Positions 1-5,252 of a stretch of DNA of 8,400 nucleotides are shown here, one piece after another. Every line of letters starts with the position of its first letter. Positions within the stretch are counted from its first letter, which is position 1. This stretch comes from Candidatus Delongbacteria bacterium (lineage in GTDB: Bacteria > UBA4055), in contig DMTS01000082.1 of the NCBI GenBank assembly GCA_003477045.1, positions 3,049 to 11,448 of the forward strand, read 5' to 3'. Under the pieces are notes generated by a model. It searched no databases. It was not told the origin of the DNA and saw only the letters and a list, made by a program, of their open reading frames with translations. Position numbers and translations under genes: made by a program.

Positions 1-86
1 GCCATTACACTTCCGATCCCGGTTGAAAGTCCGGCAAAAAGCGTTAGTGCGAATGCGAATAATAAATTGGATTCATTCATACGCAT
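1..86 (-). CDS. zupT: ZIP-family metal (zinc) transporter, N-terminal fragment
   Basis: Only the first 28 complete codons are in the window; the gene runs off the left edge. The reading frame from ATG at 86 gives a short polar start (MRMNESN) followed by a hydrophobic helix with the pattern ALTLFAGLSTGIGS. This matches the first transmembrane helix of ZupT/ZIP-type zinc permeases, where a small-residue-rich G-L-(A/S)-T-G-I-G motif is typical. ZIP proteins move Zn2+ and related divalent cations into the cytoplasm across the inner membrane. A second in-frame ATG lies at 80 and could be the true start. A GGAG at 101-104 is 14 nt from the first ATG, so ribosome-site evidence is weak for either. 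It is divergent from the HD-GYP gene. The identification rests on one helix, so another small membrane protein is possible. Confidence 0.6.
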   Translation of the reverse strand, partial: MRMNESNLLFAFALTLFAGLSTGIGSVM

Positions 87-109
87 AATATAAATATTTA
101 CTCCGGGAA

Positions 110-125
110 TAAAAATATATTTTTA
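110..125. promoter_or_regulatory. 16-bp perfect AT-only palindrome in the divergent intergenic region
   Basis: TAAAAATATATTTTTA reads identically on both strands. It lies in the 103-nt space between the ZIP-type transporter and the HD-GYP gene, just upstream of the candidate extended -10 of the latter and within the transporter leader. The position suits an operator controlling one or both divergent genes. The tract is purely A/T, so chance occurrence or a DNA-bending element is equally plausible. Confidence 0.3.
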
Positions 126-145
126 CTTTTTTTAACCGATATTCA

Positions 146-154
146 TGTTATATT
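146..154 (+). promoter_or_regulatory. candidate extended -10 promoter for the HD-GYP gene
   Basis: TGTTATATT is a TGn extended -10 element followed by a five-of-six match to TATAAT. No convincing -35 hexamer sits at the expected distance, only a T-rich run, which is tolerated by extended -10 promoters. Transcription would begin near 160, leaving a leader of about 30 nt before the ATG at 190. The small inverted repeat TGTC-T-GACA (157-165) would overlap the start site and could be a regulator site, but it is short. Confidence 0.45.
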
Positions 155-189
155 ACTGTCTGACAAATAATTAAAACTTGAGACTCGTT

Positions 190-1359
190 ATGAGCGAAAG
201 CGAAAAACTGAAAGAAATGATCAGACTTGGAATTGAACTGAACAACATAAACGATATTGACATTCTTCTTGAACGGATTTTGCTTGAGTCCCGAAGAACT
301 TCATGCGCGGATGCGGGAACTATCTATACCAGAGAAGGCGATGCTCTTTTATTCCGCCAGGCTCAGAATGACTCGCTTCAGAAAAAACTGAACAAAGGCG
401 ATAAGCTCATTTATACTACCTACTCCGTTCCGATAAGTAAAAGCTCGATAGCTGGTTATGTGGCCTCGACAGGAGATGTTTTAAACATAGAAAATGTTCA
501 CGAAATATCGTCATTAAAAGATTACAGGTTTGACGGGAAATATGATGACATGTCAGGATATTTTACTAATTCGATGCTGACTGTACCTATAAAGAGCGAT
601 ACCGGAGAGGTCCTCGGCGTAATTCAGATAATCAATAAAAAAGATGAAGCCGGAGATGTGATAAGTTTTTCAGATAACGATGAGCTTTTCGTTAAGCATT
701 TCGCTCATACAGCAAGCTCGGCACTGCAGAAAGCAAGAATGACCAGAACTCTTATTATGCGTATGATACAGATGGCTGAGCTACGTGACCCTAAGGAGAC
801 GGGAGCTCATGTTAACAGGGTAGGCGCTTACTCGGTGGAGATATATGAGAGGTGGGCGACCGAAAGAGGGATAGATAAAGCTGAAATTGACAGGAACAGA
901 GACATCTTAAGAATGACGGCCATGCTTCACGACGTGGGTAAAGTGGGAATTTCAGATACTATACTCAAGAAACCTGCGAGATTCACTCCTGAGGAATTCG
1001 ATGTGATGAAGACCCATACGACTTTAGGCGCAAAATTATTCTCTGACATAGAATCCCGATTTGACAGTGCAGCTTCAGATATAGCGCTTTCCCATCACGA
1101 GAACTGGGACGGTTCAGGCTATCCTTTAAGACCTGACGGTAAAGCAATATCTATATTCAGCAGGATCGTAGCACTGGCGGACGTTTACGACGCACTATCG
1201 TGCAAAAGAGTTTATAAGGAAGCCTGGGAGGAAGATGCGGTTCTTGAAGAAATAAGGAAATTGTCTGGAACTAAATTCGATCCAGAGGTAGTGGATGCCT
1301 TTTTTAAATCGCTTAAGGTAATAAAAGCTATTGGTGCGAATTATCCCGACACAAATTAA
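190..1359 (+). CDS. GAF-HD-GYP cyclic-di-GMP phosphodiesterase
   Basis: The frame is open from a TTG at 178, but ATG at 190 is the better start: a GAG at 180-182 lies 7 nt upstream. The protein then has 389 residues. Residues about 15-180 form a GAF sensor domain with the typical SSIAGYVASTGDVLNI and VLGVIQIINK segments. Residues about 190-380 form an HD-GYP domain with the metal and catalytic set H207, H247-D248 followed by VGK, H276, H302-H303, then DGSGYP at 307-312 and ADVYDAL near 330. HD-GYP enzymes hydrolyse cyclic-di-GMP to GMP or pGpG in the cytoplasm. The GAF domain presumably binds a small ligand or a partner; the ligand cannot be read from the sequence. No signal peptide or membrane helix is seen. 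It is monocistronic, ending in a terminator overlapping its stop codon. All HD and GYP signature residues are intact, so activity is likely. Confidence 0.92.
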   Translation: MSESEKLKEMIRLGIELNNINDIDILLERILLESRRTSCADAGTIYTREGDALLFRQAQNDSLQKKLNKGDKLIYTTYSVPISKSSIAGYVASTGDVLNIENVHEISSLKDYRFDGKYDDMSGYFTNSMLTVPIKSDTGEVLGVIQIINKKDEAGDVISFSDNDELFVKHFAHTASSALQKARMTRTLIMRMIQMAELRDPKETGAHVNRVGAYSVEIYERWATERGIDKAEIDRNRDILRMTAMLHDVGKVGISDTILKKPARFTPEEFDVMKTHTTLGAKLFSDIESRFDSAASDIALSHHENWDGSGYPLRPDGKAISIFSRIVALADVYDALSCKRVYKEAWEEDAVLEEIRKLSGTKFDPEVVDAFFKSLKVIKAIGANYPDTN

Positions 1360-1385
1360 AAAACCCCGTATTAACCGGGGTTTTT
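1359..1385. terminator. bidirectional intrinsic terminator between the HD-GYP gene and tRNA-Lys
   Basis: A 10-bp perfect stem pairs 1359-1368 (AAAAACCCCG) with 1376-1385 (CGGGGTTTTT) around a 7-nt loop. The five outer A-T pairs give a T-run after the G/C core on both strands, so it can end the plus-strand HD-GYP transcript and the minus-strand tRNA transcript. It begins inside the HD-GYP stop codon and lies 3 nt beyond the tRNA discriminator base. Confidence 0.85.
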
Positions 1386-1388
1386 ATG

Positions 1389-1461
1389 TGAGAGAGGCCG
1401 GATTCGAACCGGCGACCATCGCCTTAAAAGGGCGGTGCTCTACCTACTGAGCTACTTTCCC
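1389..1461 (-). tRNA. tRNA-Lys (anticodon UUU)
   Basis: The minus strand folds as a 73-nt cloverleaf. The acceptor 5' strand is GGGAAAG, followed by U8-A9. The D arm is GCTC/GAGC with an 8-nt loop containing GG. The anticodon loop is CTTTTAA (anticodon TTT, lysine AAA/AAG), and the T arm GCCGG-TTCGAAT-CCGGC is canonical. The discriminator is A73. CCA is not encoded: the next bases are CAT, so a CCA-adding enzyme is required. Two non-pairing positions stand out: A5 opposite C68 in the acceptor stem and C27 opposite A43 at the base of the anticodon stem. G2-U71 is a wobble. The T arm and anticodon loop support a real gene, and it has its own promoter and terminator. Confidence 0.93.
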
Positions 1462-1484
1462 ATCCTTATCTAAAAGCAGTGCCA

Positions 1485-1513
1485 AATATAAAAATTTATA
1501 GTTTCTATGTCAA
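1485..1513 (-). promoter_or_regulatory. strong sigma70-type promoter for tRNA-Lys
   Basis: Read on the minus strand, a perfect -35 TTGACA (1508-1513) is followed after 17 nt by a -10 TATATT (1485-1490, five of six consensus). The tRNA 5' end lies 24 nt beyond the -10, leaving a leader of about 17 nt for RNase P to remove. The bases after the -10 (TGGCACTGC) are G/C-rich compared with the surroundings, as in stringently controlled stable-RNA promoters; that regulatory link is inference. Confidence 0.82.
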
Positions 1514-1560
1514 GTGATTTTTCAGATTTTATATTGAACAAGTCGGCTGTAAACGGGTAA

Positions 1561-1572
1561 TGAGTAATAAAA
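1561..1572 (+). repeat. 12-bp direct repeat, left copy
   Basis: TGAGTAATAAAA occurs here and again at 1961-1972 in the same orientation, exactly 400 bp apart, on either side of the small lipoprotein gene. Identity does not extend beyond the 12 bases. It could be a target-site duplication, a recombination scar or chance in AT-rich DNA. Confidence 0.45.
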
Positions 1573-1575
1573 GAC

Positions 1576-1604
1576 TTGTATTTTACTTATTCTAATATTA
1601 GATT
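1576..1604 (+). promoter_or_regulatory. weak candidate promoter and overlapping palindrome upstream of the small lipoprotein gene
   Basis: TTGTAT (1576-1581) and TAGATT (1599-1604) are spaced by 17 nt and would start transcription near 1611. The hexamers match consensus only three and four of six. A perfect 12-bp palindrome TCTAATATTAGA (1591-1602) overlaps the -10 and ends 33 nt before the ATG, a typical place for a repressor operator. Both elements lie in AT-rich DNA, so the call is tentative. Confidence 0.3.
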
Positions 1605-1635
1605 ATTCTATAGTTAGGATAATAAAGGAGTTTAT

Positions 1636-1953
1636 ATGGCAAAAATGTTAACTTTAATATTCTTGACTTGCCTGGTGTTTATCAGTTGTGAAGAGTCAGG
1701 ACCGACTGAATCAAATACTATTAAATGTAATTGGTTTTTGGATAGTTCGGGTGCTTACGATATTTATTATTATGTAAACAGCTATCCCGAAGAAGCATCT
1801 GAAAGCTCTGCGAAATATCCCTGCAAAAATATAATAATTTATCCTGACGACGGATTTTATATTATTTATCATTTACCACCAGAACCTTTTGAATTTCCTT
1901 ATACTACTGAACAAAAAGATTTACCGTTCTTATATTCATATGAAGAAATGTAA
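1636..1953 (+). CDS. small tyrosine-rich lipoprotein, unknown function
   Basis: The 105-residue frame starts at an ATG preceded by AAGGAG (ending at 1630, 5 nt spacer), a strong ribosome site that supports a real gene. The first 17 residues are a short lipoprotein signal peptide (K3, then a hydrophobic core) ending in F-I-S before C18. The -3 position is F rather than the usual L/V/I, a mild departure from the lipobox. The predicted mature part has about 88 residues with a dozen tyrosines, two further cysteines (C31 and C63 by my count) and a proline/phenylalanine-rich tail; it resembles no family I know. Base composition looks lower in GC than the neighbours. It is transcribed alone, converges with the cyclotransferase gene 20 nt downstream, and is bracketed by a 12-bp direct repeat. 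Recent acquisition or a fast-evolving surface protein are both possible. Confidence 0.7.
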   Translation: MAKMLTLIFLTCLVFISCEESGPTESNTIKCNWFLDSSGAYDIYYYVNSYPEEASESSAKYPCKNIIIYPDDGFYIIYHLPPEPFEFPYTTEQKDLPFLYSYEEM

Positions 1954-1960
1954 TCCATAT

Positions 1961-1972
1961 TGAGTAATAAAA
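1961..1972 (+). repeat. 12-bp direct repeat, right copy
   Basis: This is the second copy of TGAGTAATAAAA, 7 nt after the lipoprotein stop codon and 1 nt from the stop of the convergent cyclotransferase gene. It lies exactly 400 bp from the left copy. Confidence 0.45.
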
Positions 1973-1973
1973 A

Positions 1974-2741
1974 TCAACGATCACTAAATTTGATCTCGAA
2001 TACCTTCGGCCAGTTTTTACCGGTCACATAGAAGCTCCCGTTCTTATATGCGATTCCGTTAAGGACATTAGATTCGTAATATTCCTCGGCAGTAAGAAGA
2101 TCAGCAAGATTGAACTTATTAGAGACCAATCCTGTAACAGGGTCAATGGCAATTATATAATCTGTCTGCCAGATGTTGGCATAGATCTTACCTTCAGCAA
2201 ATTCAAGTTCATTCAGCTGAGAAACAGATATATTATTCGAATCTTTTACTGCGATCGTTTTGAGTATGCTGAAATCAGCAGGATCTCTATAGTAAAGTGT
2301 ACTTGATCCGTTACTCATTATCAGATTTGTACCGTCATTACAGAGCCCCCATCCGTCTCCCGCATAACTTAATTCGTTGATCTTTTCAAGATCGGAAAAA
2401 TTGTAAACGAAGCAGATCTGTTCCTGCCATGTAAGCTGATATATCTTTCCGTTTAAAACAGTGATCCCTTCTCCAAAATAGTCGGAAGAAAGAGAGACTT
2501 CTCCATAATTTTGAGAATCTGAAATTTTATACTTTATCAGTTTTGAATTCCCGTAGCTGCCCGTGCCTTCAACAAGAGTATCGCCGACAAACTCGAATCC
2601 CTGAGTAAAATATGATGTGTCGTGCGGGAAAATATTGATTATTTCATAATCTGGTTCGGAAGGAACATCTGCCGAAGGTTTGTCCTTGCTGCATCCTGAG
2701 ATCAGGATCAGGTAAAATAAAATTAAATATAATGATCTCAT
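1974..2741 (-). CDS. glutamine cyclotransferase family lipoprotein (five-bladed propeller type)
   Basis: The protein has 255 residues. A lipoprotein signal peptide ends in I-S-G-C17, followed by S-K-D-K, so it is probably lipid-anchored facing the periplasm or outside. The rest carries the ordered motifs of the plant/Zymomonas-type glutaminyl cyclase family: FTQGFEF (45-51), EGTGSYG (58-64), FGEGI (89-93), LTW (103-105), GWGL (130-133), LNELE (176-180), IWQTDYI (190-196), VLNGIAY (226-232) and TGKNWP (240-245). Residues I associate with activity in papaya enzyme (F/Q of FTQG, E of FGEG, the W residues, N of LNELE, K of TGK) are all present. The usual MSDGS segment reads MSNGS, so D is N144. 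The enzymes convert N-terminal or free glutamine to pyroglutamate, releasing ammonia. It is the last gene of the operon, its ATG overlaps the ligase stop as ATGA, and AAGGA lies 4 nt upstream. Confidence 0.88.
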   Translation of the reverse strand: MRSLYLILFYLILISGCSKDKPSADVPSEPDYEIINIFPHDTSYFTQGFEFVGDTLVEGTGSYGNSKLIKYKISDSQNYGEVSLSSDYFGEGITVLNGKIYQLTWQEQICFVYNFSDLEKINELSYAGDGWGLCNDGTNLIMSNGSSTLYYRDPADFSILKTIAVKDSNNISVSQLNELEFAEGKIYANIWQTDYIIAIDPVTGLVSNKFNLADLLTAEEYYESNVLNGIAYKNGSFYVTGKNWPKVFEIKFSDR

Positions 2742-3658
2742 TTTATCCTTCGGAGTTCATTAAGCCTATCAATTATCTTCTCGAGAATATCAAAATCATT
2801 CATTTTTGTAGCCAGTCTGATACCGTCAAGACCGGGGTTTGAATTCACTTCCAAAAATACAGGACCTTCTTTCGTCCTGATAAAATCAACTCCGGCAATT
2901 TCAAGTCCGAATGATTTTGTAATTAAAAGACACTGTTCTTTTTCGGTATCTGTCAGCTCTGCTTTTTTCACTGACGCGCCTCTTTTATAGTTGGCTCTGA
3001 AATCTCTGTCGGAATTAGTTCTTTTCATCGACGCGATGATCTCGTTTCCGAGTATGAATACTCTGAAATCGGATACGGTTCCGTCATCAGACCCGATGAA
3101 ATCCTGTATAAGAAATATCTCATTTCTGTTAACATTCCAGATGTAATCTGTCATGGAGACAAGCTGCTTGACATCATAAGCAAGCAGCGTAGAACTGCCG
3201 AGAGATCCGAATATGTTCTTGATTATCAGGGGGAATGAAAATTCTTTTAAAACATTATCGATATCTTCTGGTCGCCTTATAACAGCAGACCGTGTTATTT
3301 TTATGCCGAGTCCCGACATTATCTGAAGCGATAGCAGCTTGTTTCTTGCCTTCATGATCGCGTCAGGCGAATTTACAACAGGCACTCCCTTTTTCAAAAA
3401 TTCTTCAATAGCATAATATTCCGCATTGCTCTTTTCCCTGACCGACAGCCGGTTTAGAATTATATCGTAATCATCCGGATCGAACGGTTTACCATTGTAT
3501 CTGAGCTCTGTCCCGCCGCTATCAATAAAAAGATTGAATTCTCCATTCTTGAATAAGTCAACTTTATGCCCTTTTCTTTCGCCAATGATCTTCAGCTCGA
3601 TTATATTCGGAAAGAAATCGCATTCAGAAATAGTGGCTGTAAGAATTCCAAGTCTCAT
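2738..3658 (-). CDS. RimK-like ATP-grasp amino-acid/peptide ligase
   Basis: The 306-residue cytosolic protein has the RimK layout: an N-terminal alpha/beta preATP-grasp domain (1-100), then the ATP-grasp fold. Visible features are K107 in the ARNK segment, K147 before a G-S-L-G-S-S loop (151-156), the hinge IQDFI (184-188), DFRVFILG (197-204), the ANYKRGAS substrate/ATP segment (222-229), D258 in GVDFI, and the metal-binding E270-x-N272 in FLEVNSNPG. These enzymes use ATP to form an acyl phosphate and join it to an amine, for example adding glutamate to ribosomal protein S6 (RimK), to cofactor F420 or methanopterin, or to LysW. The substrate here cannot be assigned. The length is close to E. 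coli RimK (about 300), but the hinge has QD where RimK usually has QE. It starts 3 nt after the exported-protein gene and overlaps the cyclotransferase by ATGA. Confidence 0.87.
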   Translation of the reverse strand: MRLGILTATISECDFFPNIIELKIIGERKGHKVDLFKNGEFNLFIDSGGTELRYNGKPFDPDDYDIILNRLSVREKSNAEYYAIEEFLKKGVPVVNSPDAIMKARNKLLSLQIMSGLGIKITRSAVIRRPEDIDNVLKEFSFPLIIKNIFGSLGSSTLLAYDVKQLVSMTDYIWNVNRNEIFLIQDFIGSDDGTVSDFRVFILGNEIIASMKRTNSDRDFRANYKRGASVKKAELTDTEKEQCLLITKSFGLEIAGVDFIRTKEGPVFLEVNSNPGLDGIRLATKMNDFDILEKIIDRLNELRRIK

Positions 3659-3661
3659 GGT

Positions 3662-4042
3662 TTATTTCTTCGGCATCGTCAAAGTTCTCTGGGAATCAGC
3701 AAACTTAAATGTACCTGATGAGATTTTTTTGCCGTTTACTGTACATTTCCATATATAATTGCCGTCTTTTACGCCCGGCGGAAAATCCTGCGGAAACAGC
3801 ACGAATCCCCAGTCATCTTTAGCGACTTTAATTTTTGCCTCATAGACTATTCCGAATTCTTTATTTTCCGCAGAAAATACAGCTGTATAGCTTTCCGATA
3901 AAGCGTTCTTATCCCTGACGCCGAGCTGAATGCTCAGAGTTTCGGACTGCTGCCATAATGCTGAAGGGTCATTTTCAGGAGCTTTTGTACCTCCGAAAGC
4001 GAACAGCGAGAAAGCGATCGTTAATATTATATAAATTCTCAT
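3662..4042 (-). CDS. small exported protein of unknown function, probable beta-sandwich
   Basis: The 126-residue protein starts with a signal peptide (R2, hydrophobic residues 3-16) and a possible signal-peptidase site after A-F-G near residue 17. There is no lipobox cysteine, so it should be soluble in the periplasm or secreted. The mature region alternates hydrophobic residues as in beta strands and ends with GNYIWKCTVNGKKISSGTF, reminiscent of Ig-like or fibronectin-like folds, followed by a basic tail. A single cysteine is seen in the mature part. I do not recognise a family. Its ATG overlaps the McsA-like stop codon as ATGA, and it has the best ribosome site in the operon (AGGAGG, 7-nt spacer). 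It may therefore be made in larger amounts than its neighbours. It is co-transcribed with lipoprotein-export genes, which suggests but does not prove an envelope role. Confidence 0.75.
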   Translation of the reverse strand: MRIYIILTIAFSLFAFGGTKAPENDPSALWQQSETLSIQLGVRDKNALSESYTAVFSAENKEFGIVYEAKIKVAKDDWGFVLFPQDFPPGVKDGNYIWKCTVNGKKISSGTFKFADSQRTLTMPKK

Positions 4043-4572
4043 TTCTTTTCCTCCTGTTTAATTTTTCTTACAGCTTTAATTTTATCCCTGATCGCTGCGG
4101 CCATCTCGTAGTTTTCAGTTTTTACCGCATCGGCAAGTTTTTTATTCAGATCGGATACGATCTGTTCATCTGTTCTGATTTCGGGTACAGTTACTGCCTG
4201 AGCTATTCCGATGTTTTTATAAATGAATTCATTTATCTCATTTTTAAAGAAAGAGTAACAGTTGGGACAGCCTGCCAGACCTTCTTTTTGAACTTTAATC
4301 GATGTTGTAGAGCAGACCGGGCAGTGTTTTACAGATGTGATGCCTTCAGATGTTTTTTCGTTCTTCAGACTGAAACCGGAGTTTAAAAGGTTCAGCGTTC
4401 CCAGAAGAAATTCATTCAAAGATTTTCCCATCGGACCCTGCTTTATCTCCGGATGGTCATTTACGAATGTCTTTAAGCAGTTTGGGCACAGGTTAAGCTC
4501 CTCAGCGTTTTTGGCACCCTGAATAACGATTTTCGTTACAACATTCGGCGATCCGCATTTATCGCATTTCAT
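4039..4572 (-). CDS. mcsA: McsA-like zinc-finger and UVR-domain protein
   Basis: The 177-residue protein has four CxxC pairs: C3/C6, C29/C32, C84/C87 and C102/C105. These can form two tetracysteine zinc sites separated by a linker (about 40-80). A C-terminal UvrB/UvrC (UVR) motif follows at about 138-170, with the LNKKLADAVKTENYEMAAAI pattern. This is the architecture of McsA, which in Firmicutes activates the McsB protein-arginine kinase and the CtsR/ClpC proteolysis pathway. Such proteins also occur alone in other phyla with less-defined roles. No mcsB, ctsR or clpC gene is in the window. It starts 1 nt after lolD (TGA-A-ATG), with GGAG 9 nt upstream, and its stop overlaps the next start. 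It should be cytosolic. The family assignment is firm, the cellular role is not. Confidence 0.85.
   Translation of the reverse strand: MKCDKCGSPNVVTKIVIQGAKNAEELNLCPNCLKTFVNDHPEIKQGPMGKSLNEFLLGTLNLLNSGFSLKNEKTSEGITSVKHCPVCSTTSIKVQKEGLAGCPNCYSFFKNEINEFIYKNIGIAQAVTVPEIRTDEQIVSDLNKKLADAVKTENYEMAAAIRDKIKAVRKIKQEEKK
4050..4055 (-). promoter_or_regulatory. consensus Shine-Dalgarno AGGAGG for the small exported protein
   Basis: Read on the minus strand, AGGAGG lies 7 nt before the ATG at 4042, inside the last codons (Q-E-E-K-K) of the McsA-like gene. It is the strongest ribosome site in the operon and fixes the start of the exported protein. It suggests independent initiation beyond ATGA coupling. 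Confidence 0.75.
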
Positions 4573-4573
4573 T

Positions 4574-5236
4574 TCAGATTACTCCGTCGATAATGTTCAC
4601 GGTTCTGTCTGCTTTATCGGCAAGGTTTTTATCATGGGTCACAACAATAAAAGCAGTTCTGTTTTCCCTCGCAAGACTCCACATTATATCATGAAGCTTT
4701 TCGGATGAAACATTATCAAGGTTCCCTGAGGGTTCATCAGCCAGTATCAGTGAAGGTTTGTTGATAAGCGACCTCGCGAAGGCTATTCTCTGCTGTTCGC
4801 CCCCGGACAGCTCTGCGCTTTTATGCGTTCTTCTGTCGGAAAGTCCGATTATCTCAAGCAGTTCATCGGCTCTTTTTATAAGGTCCTTTTTTTCATCGCC
4901 TTTAATAAGTCCCGGCAGCATTATATTTTCGATCGCGGTAAATTCCGGAAGAAGATAGTGGAACTGAAATACGAACCCGAGGTATTTGTTCCGGAAATCA
5001 GCCAGCTTTTTATCGTCGAAATCAAGGATGTTCTCGCCATTGAATTTAATTATTCCGCTGTCAGGTTTATCCAATGTTCCGATAAGGTTCAGCAGCGTGG
5101 ATTTACCTGCCCCGCTCTTACCCATAACTGCGACGATCTCGCCCTCTTCAACAGAAAAATCGATGCCTTTAAGAACAGGGATATCCTTTTTCCCGATCCT
5201 GTACTGCTTATATAATTGTATTACATTTACCAGCAT
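4574..5236 (-). CDS. lolD: LolD, ATPase of the lipoprotein-releasing ABC transporter
   Basis: The 220-residue ABC ATPase carries Walker A GKSGAGKST (39-47), Q-loop Q91 within FVFQFHYLLPEFTAIEN, signature LSGGEQQR (143-150), Walker B LILADEPSGNLD (163-174, catalytic E168) and H-loop H201. The length and the short LLPEFTA(I/L)EN(I/V)MLP segment are characteristic of the LolD/MacB/FtsE class. Coupling to a LolC/E-type permease immediately upstream makes LolD the best call. On the cytoplasmic face of the inner membrane it powers release of mature lipoproteins to the chaperone LolA for transport to the outer membrane. MacB-type export of another substrate is less likely because the permease has the LolC/E topology. 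The gene starts 16 nt after the permease stop, with a weak AGAGAG ribosome site. Confidence 0.92.
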   Translation of the reverse strand: MLVNVIQLYKQYRIGKKDIPVLKGIDFSVEEGEIVAVMGKSGAGKSTLLNLIGTLDKPDSGIIKFNGENILDFDDKKLADFRNKYLGFVFQFHYLLPEFTAIENIMLPGLIKGDEKKDLIKRADELLEIIGLSDRRTHKSAELSGGEQQRIAFARSLINKPSLILADEPSGNLDNVSSEKLHDIMWSLARENRTAFIVVTHDKNLADKADRTVNIIDGVI

Positions 5237-5252
5237 TTTTCTCTCTTTAAAT

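Noticed and set aside
178..189. TTG start for the HD-GYP protein
   Set aside because: The ATG at 190 has a better-placed GAG purine site and the four extra residues add nothing recognisable.
1561..1593. Tiny plus-strand frame (MSNKRLVFYLF) upstream of the lipoprotein gene
   Set aside because: It is eleven codons with no ribosome site and overlaps a repeat and a candidate promoter; nothing supports translation.
1979..1995. GATCA/TGATC inverted repeat as a terminator for the cyclotransferase or lipoprotein genes
   Set aside because: The stem is only 5 bp, lies inside the cyclotransferase coding end and lacks a following T-run.
3958..4386. 142-codon plus-strand open frame opposite the McsA-like gene
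   Set aside because: It is antisense to a gene with clear CxxC and UVR motifs, has a low-complexity Phe/Tyr/Cys-rich product and no ribosome site; it reflects the codon bias of the real gene.
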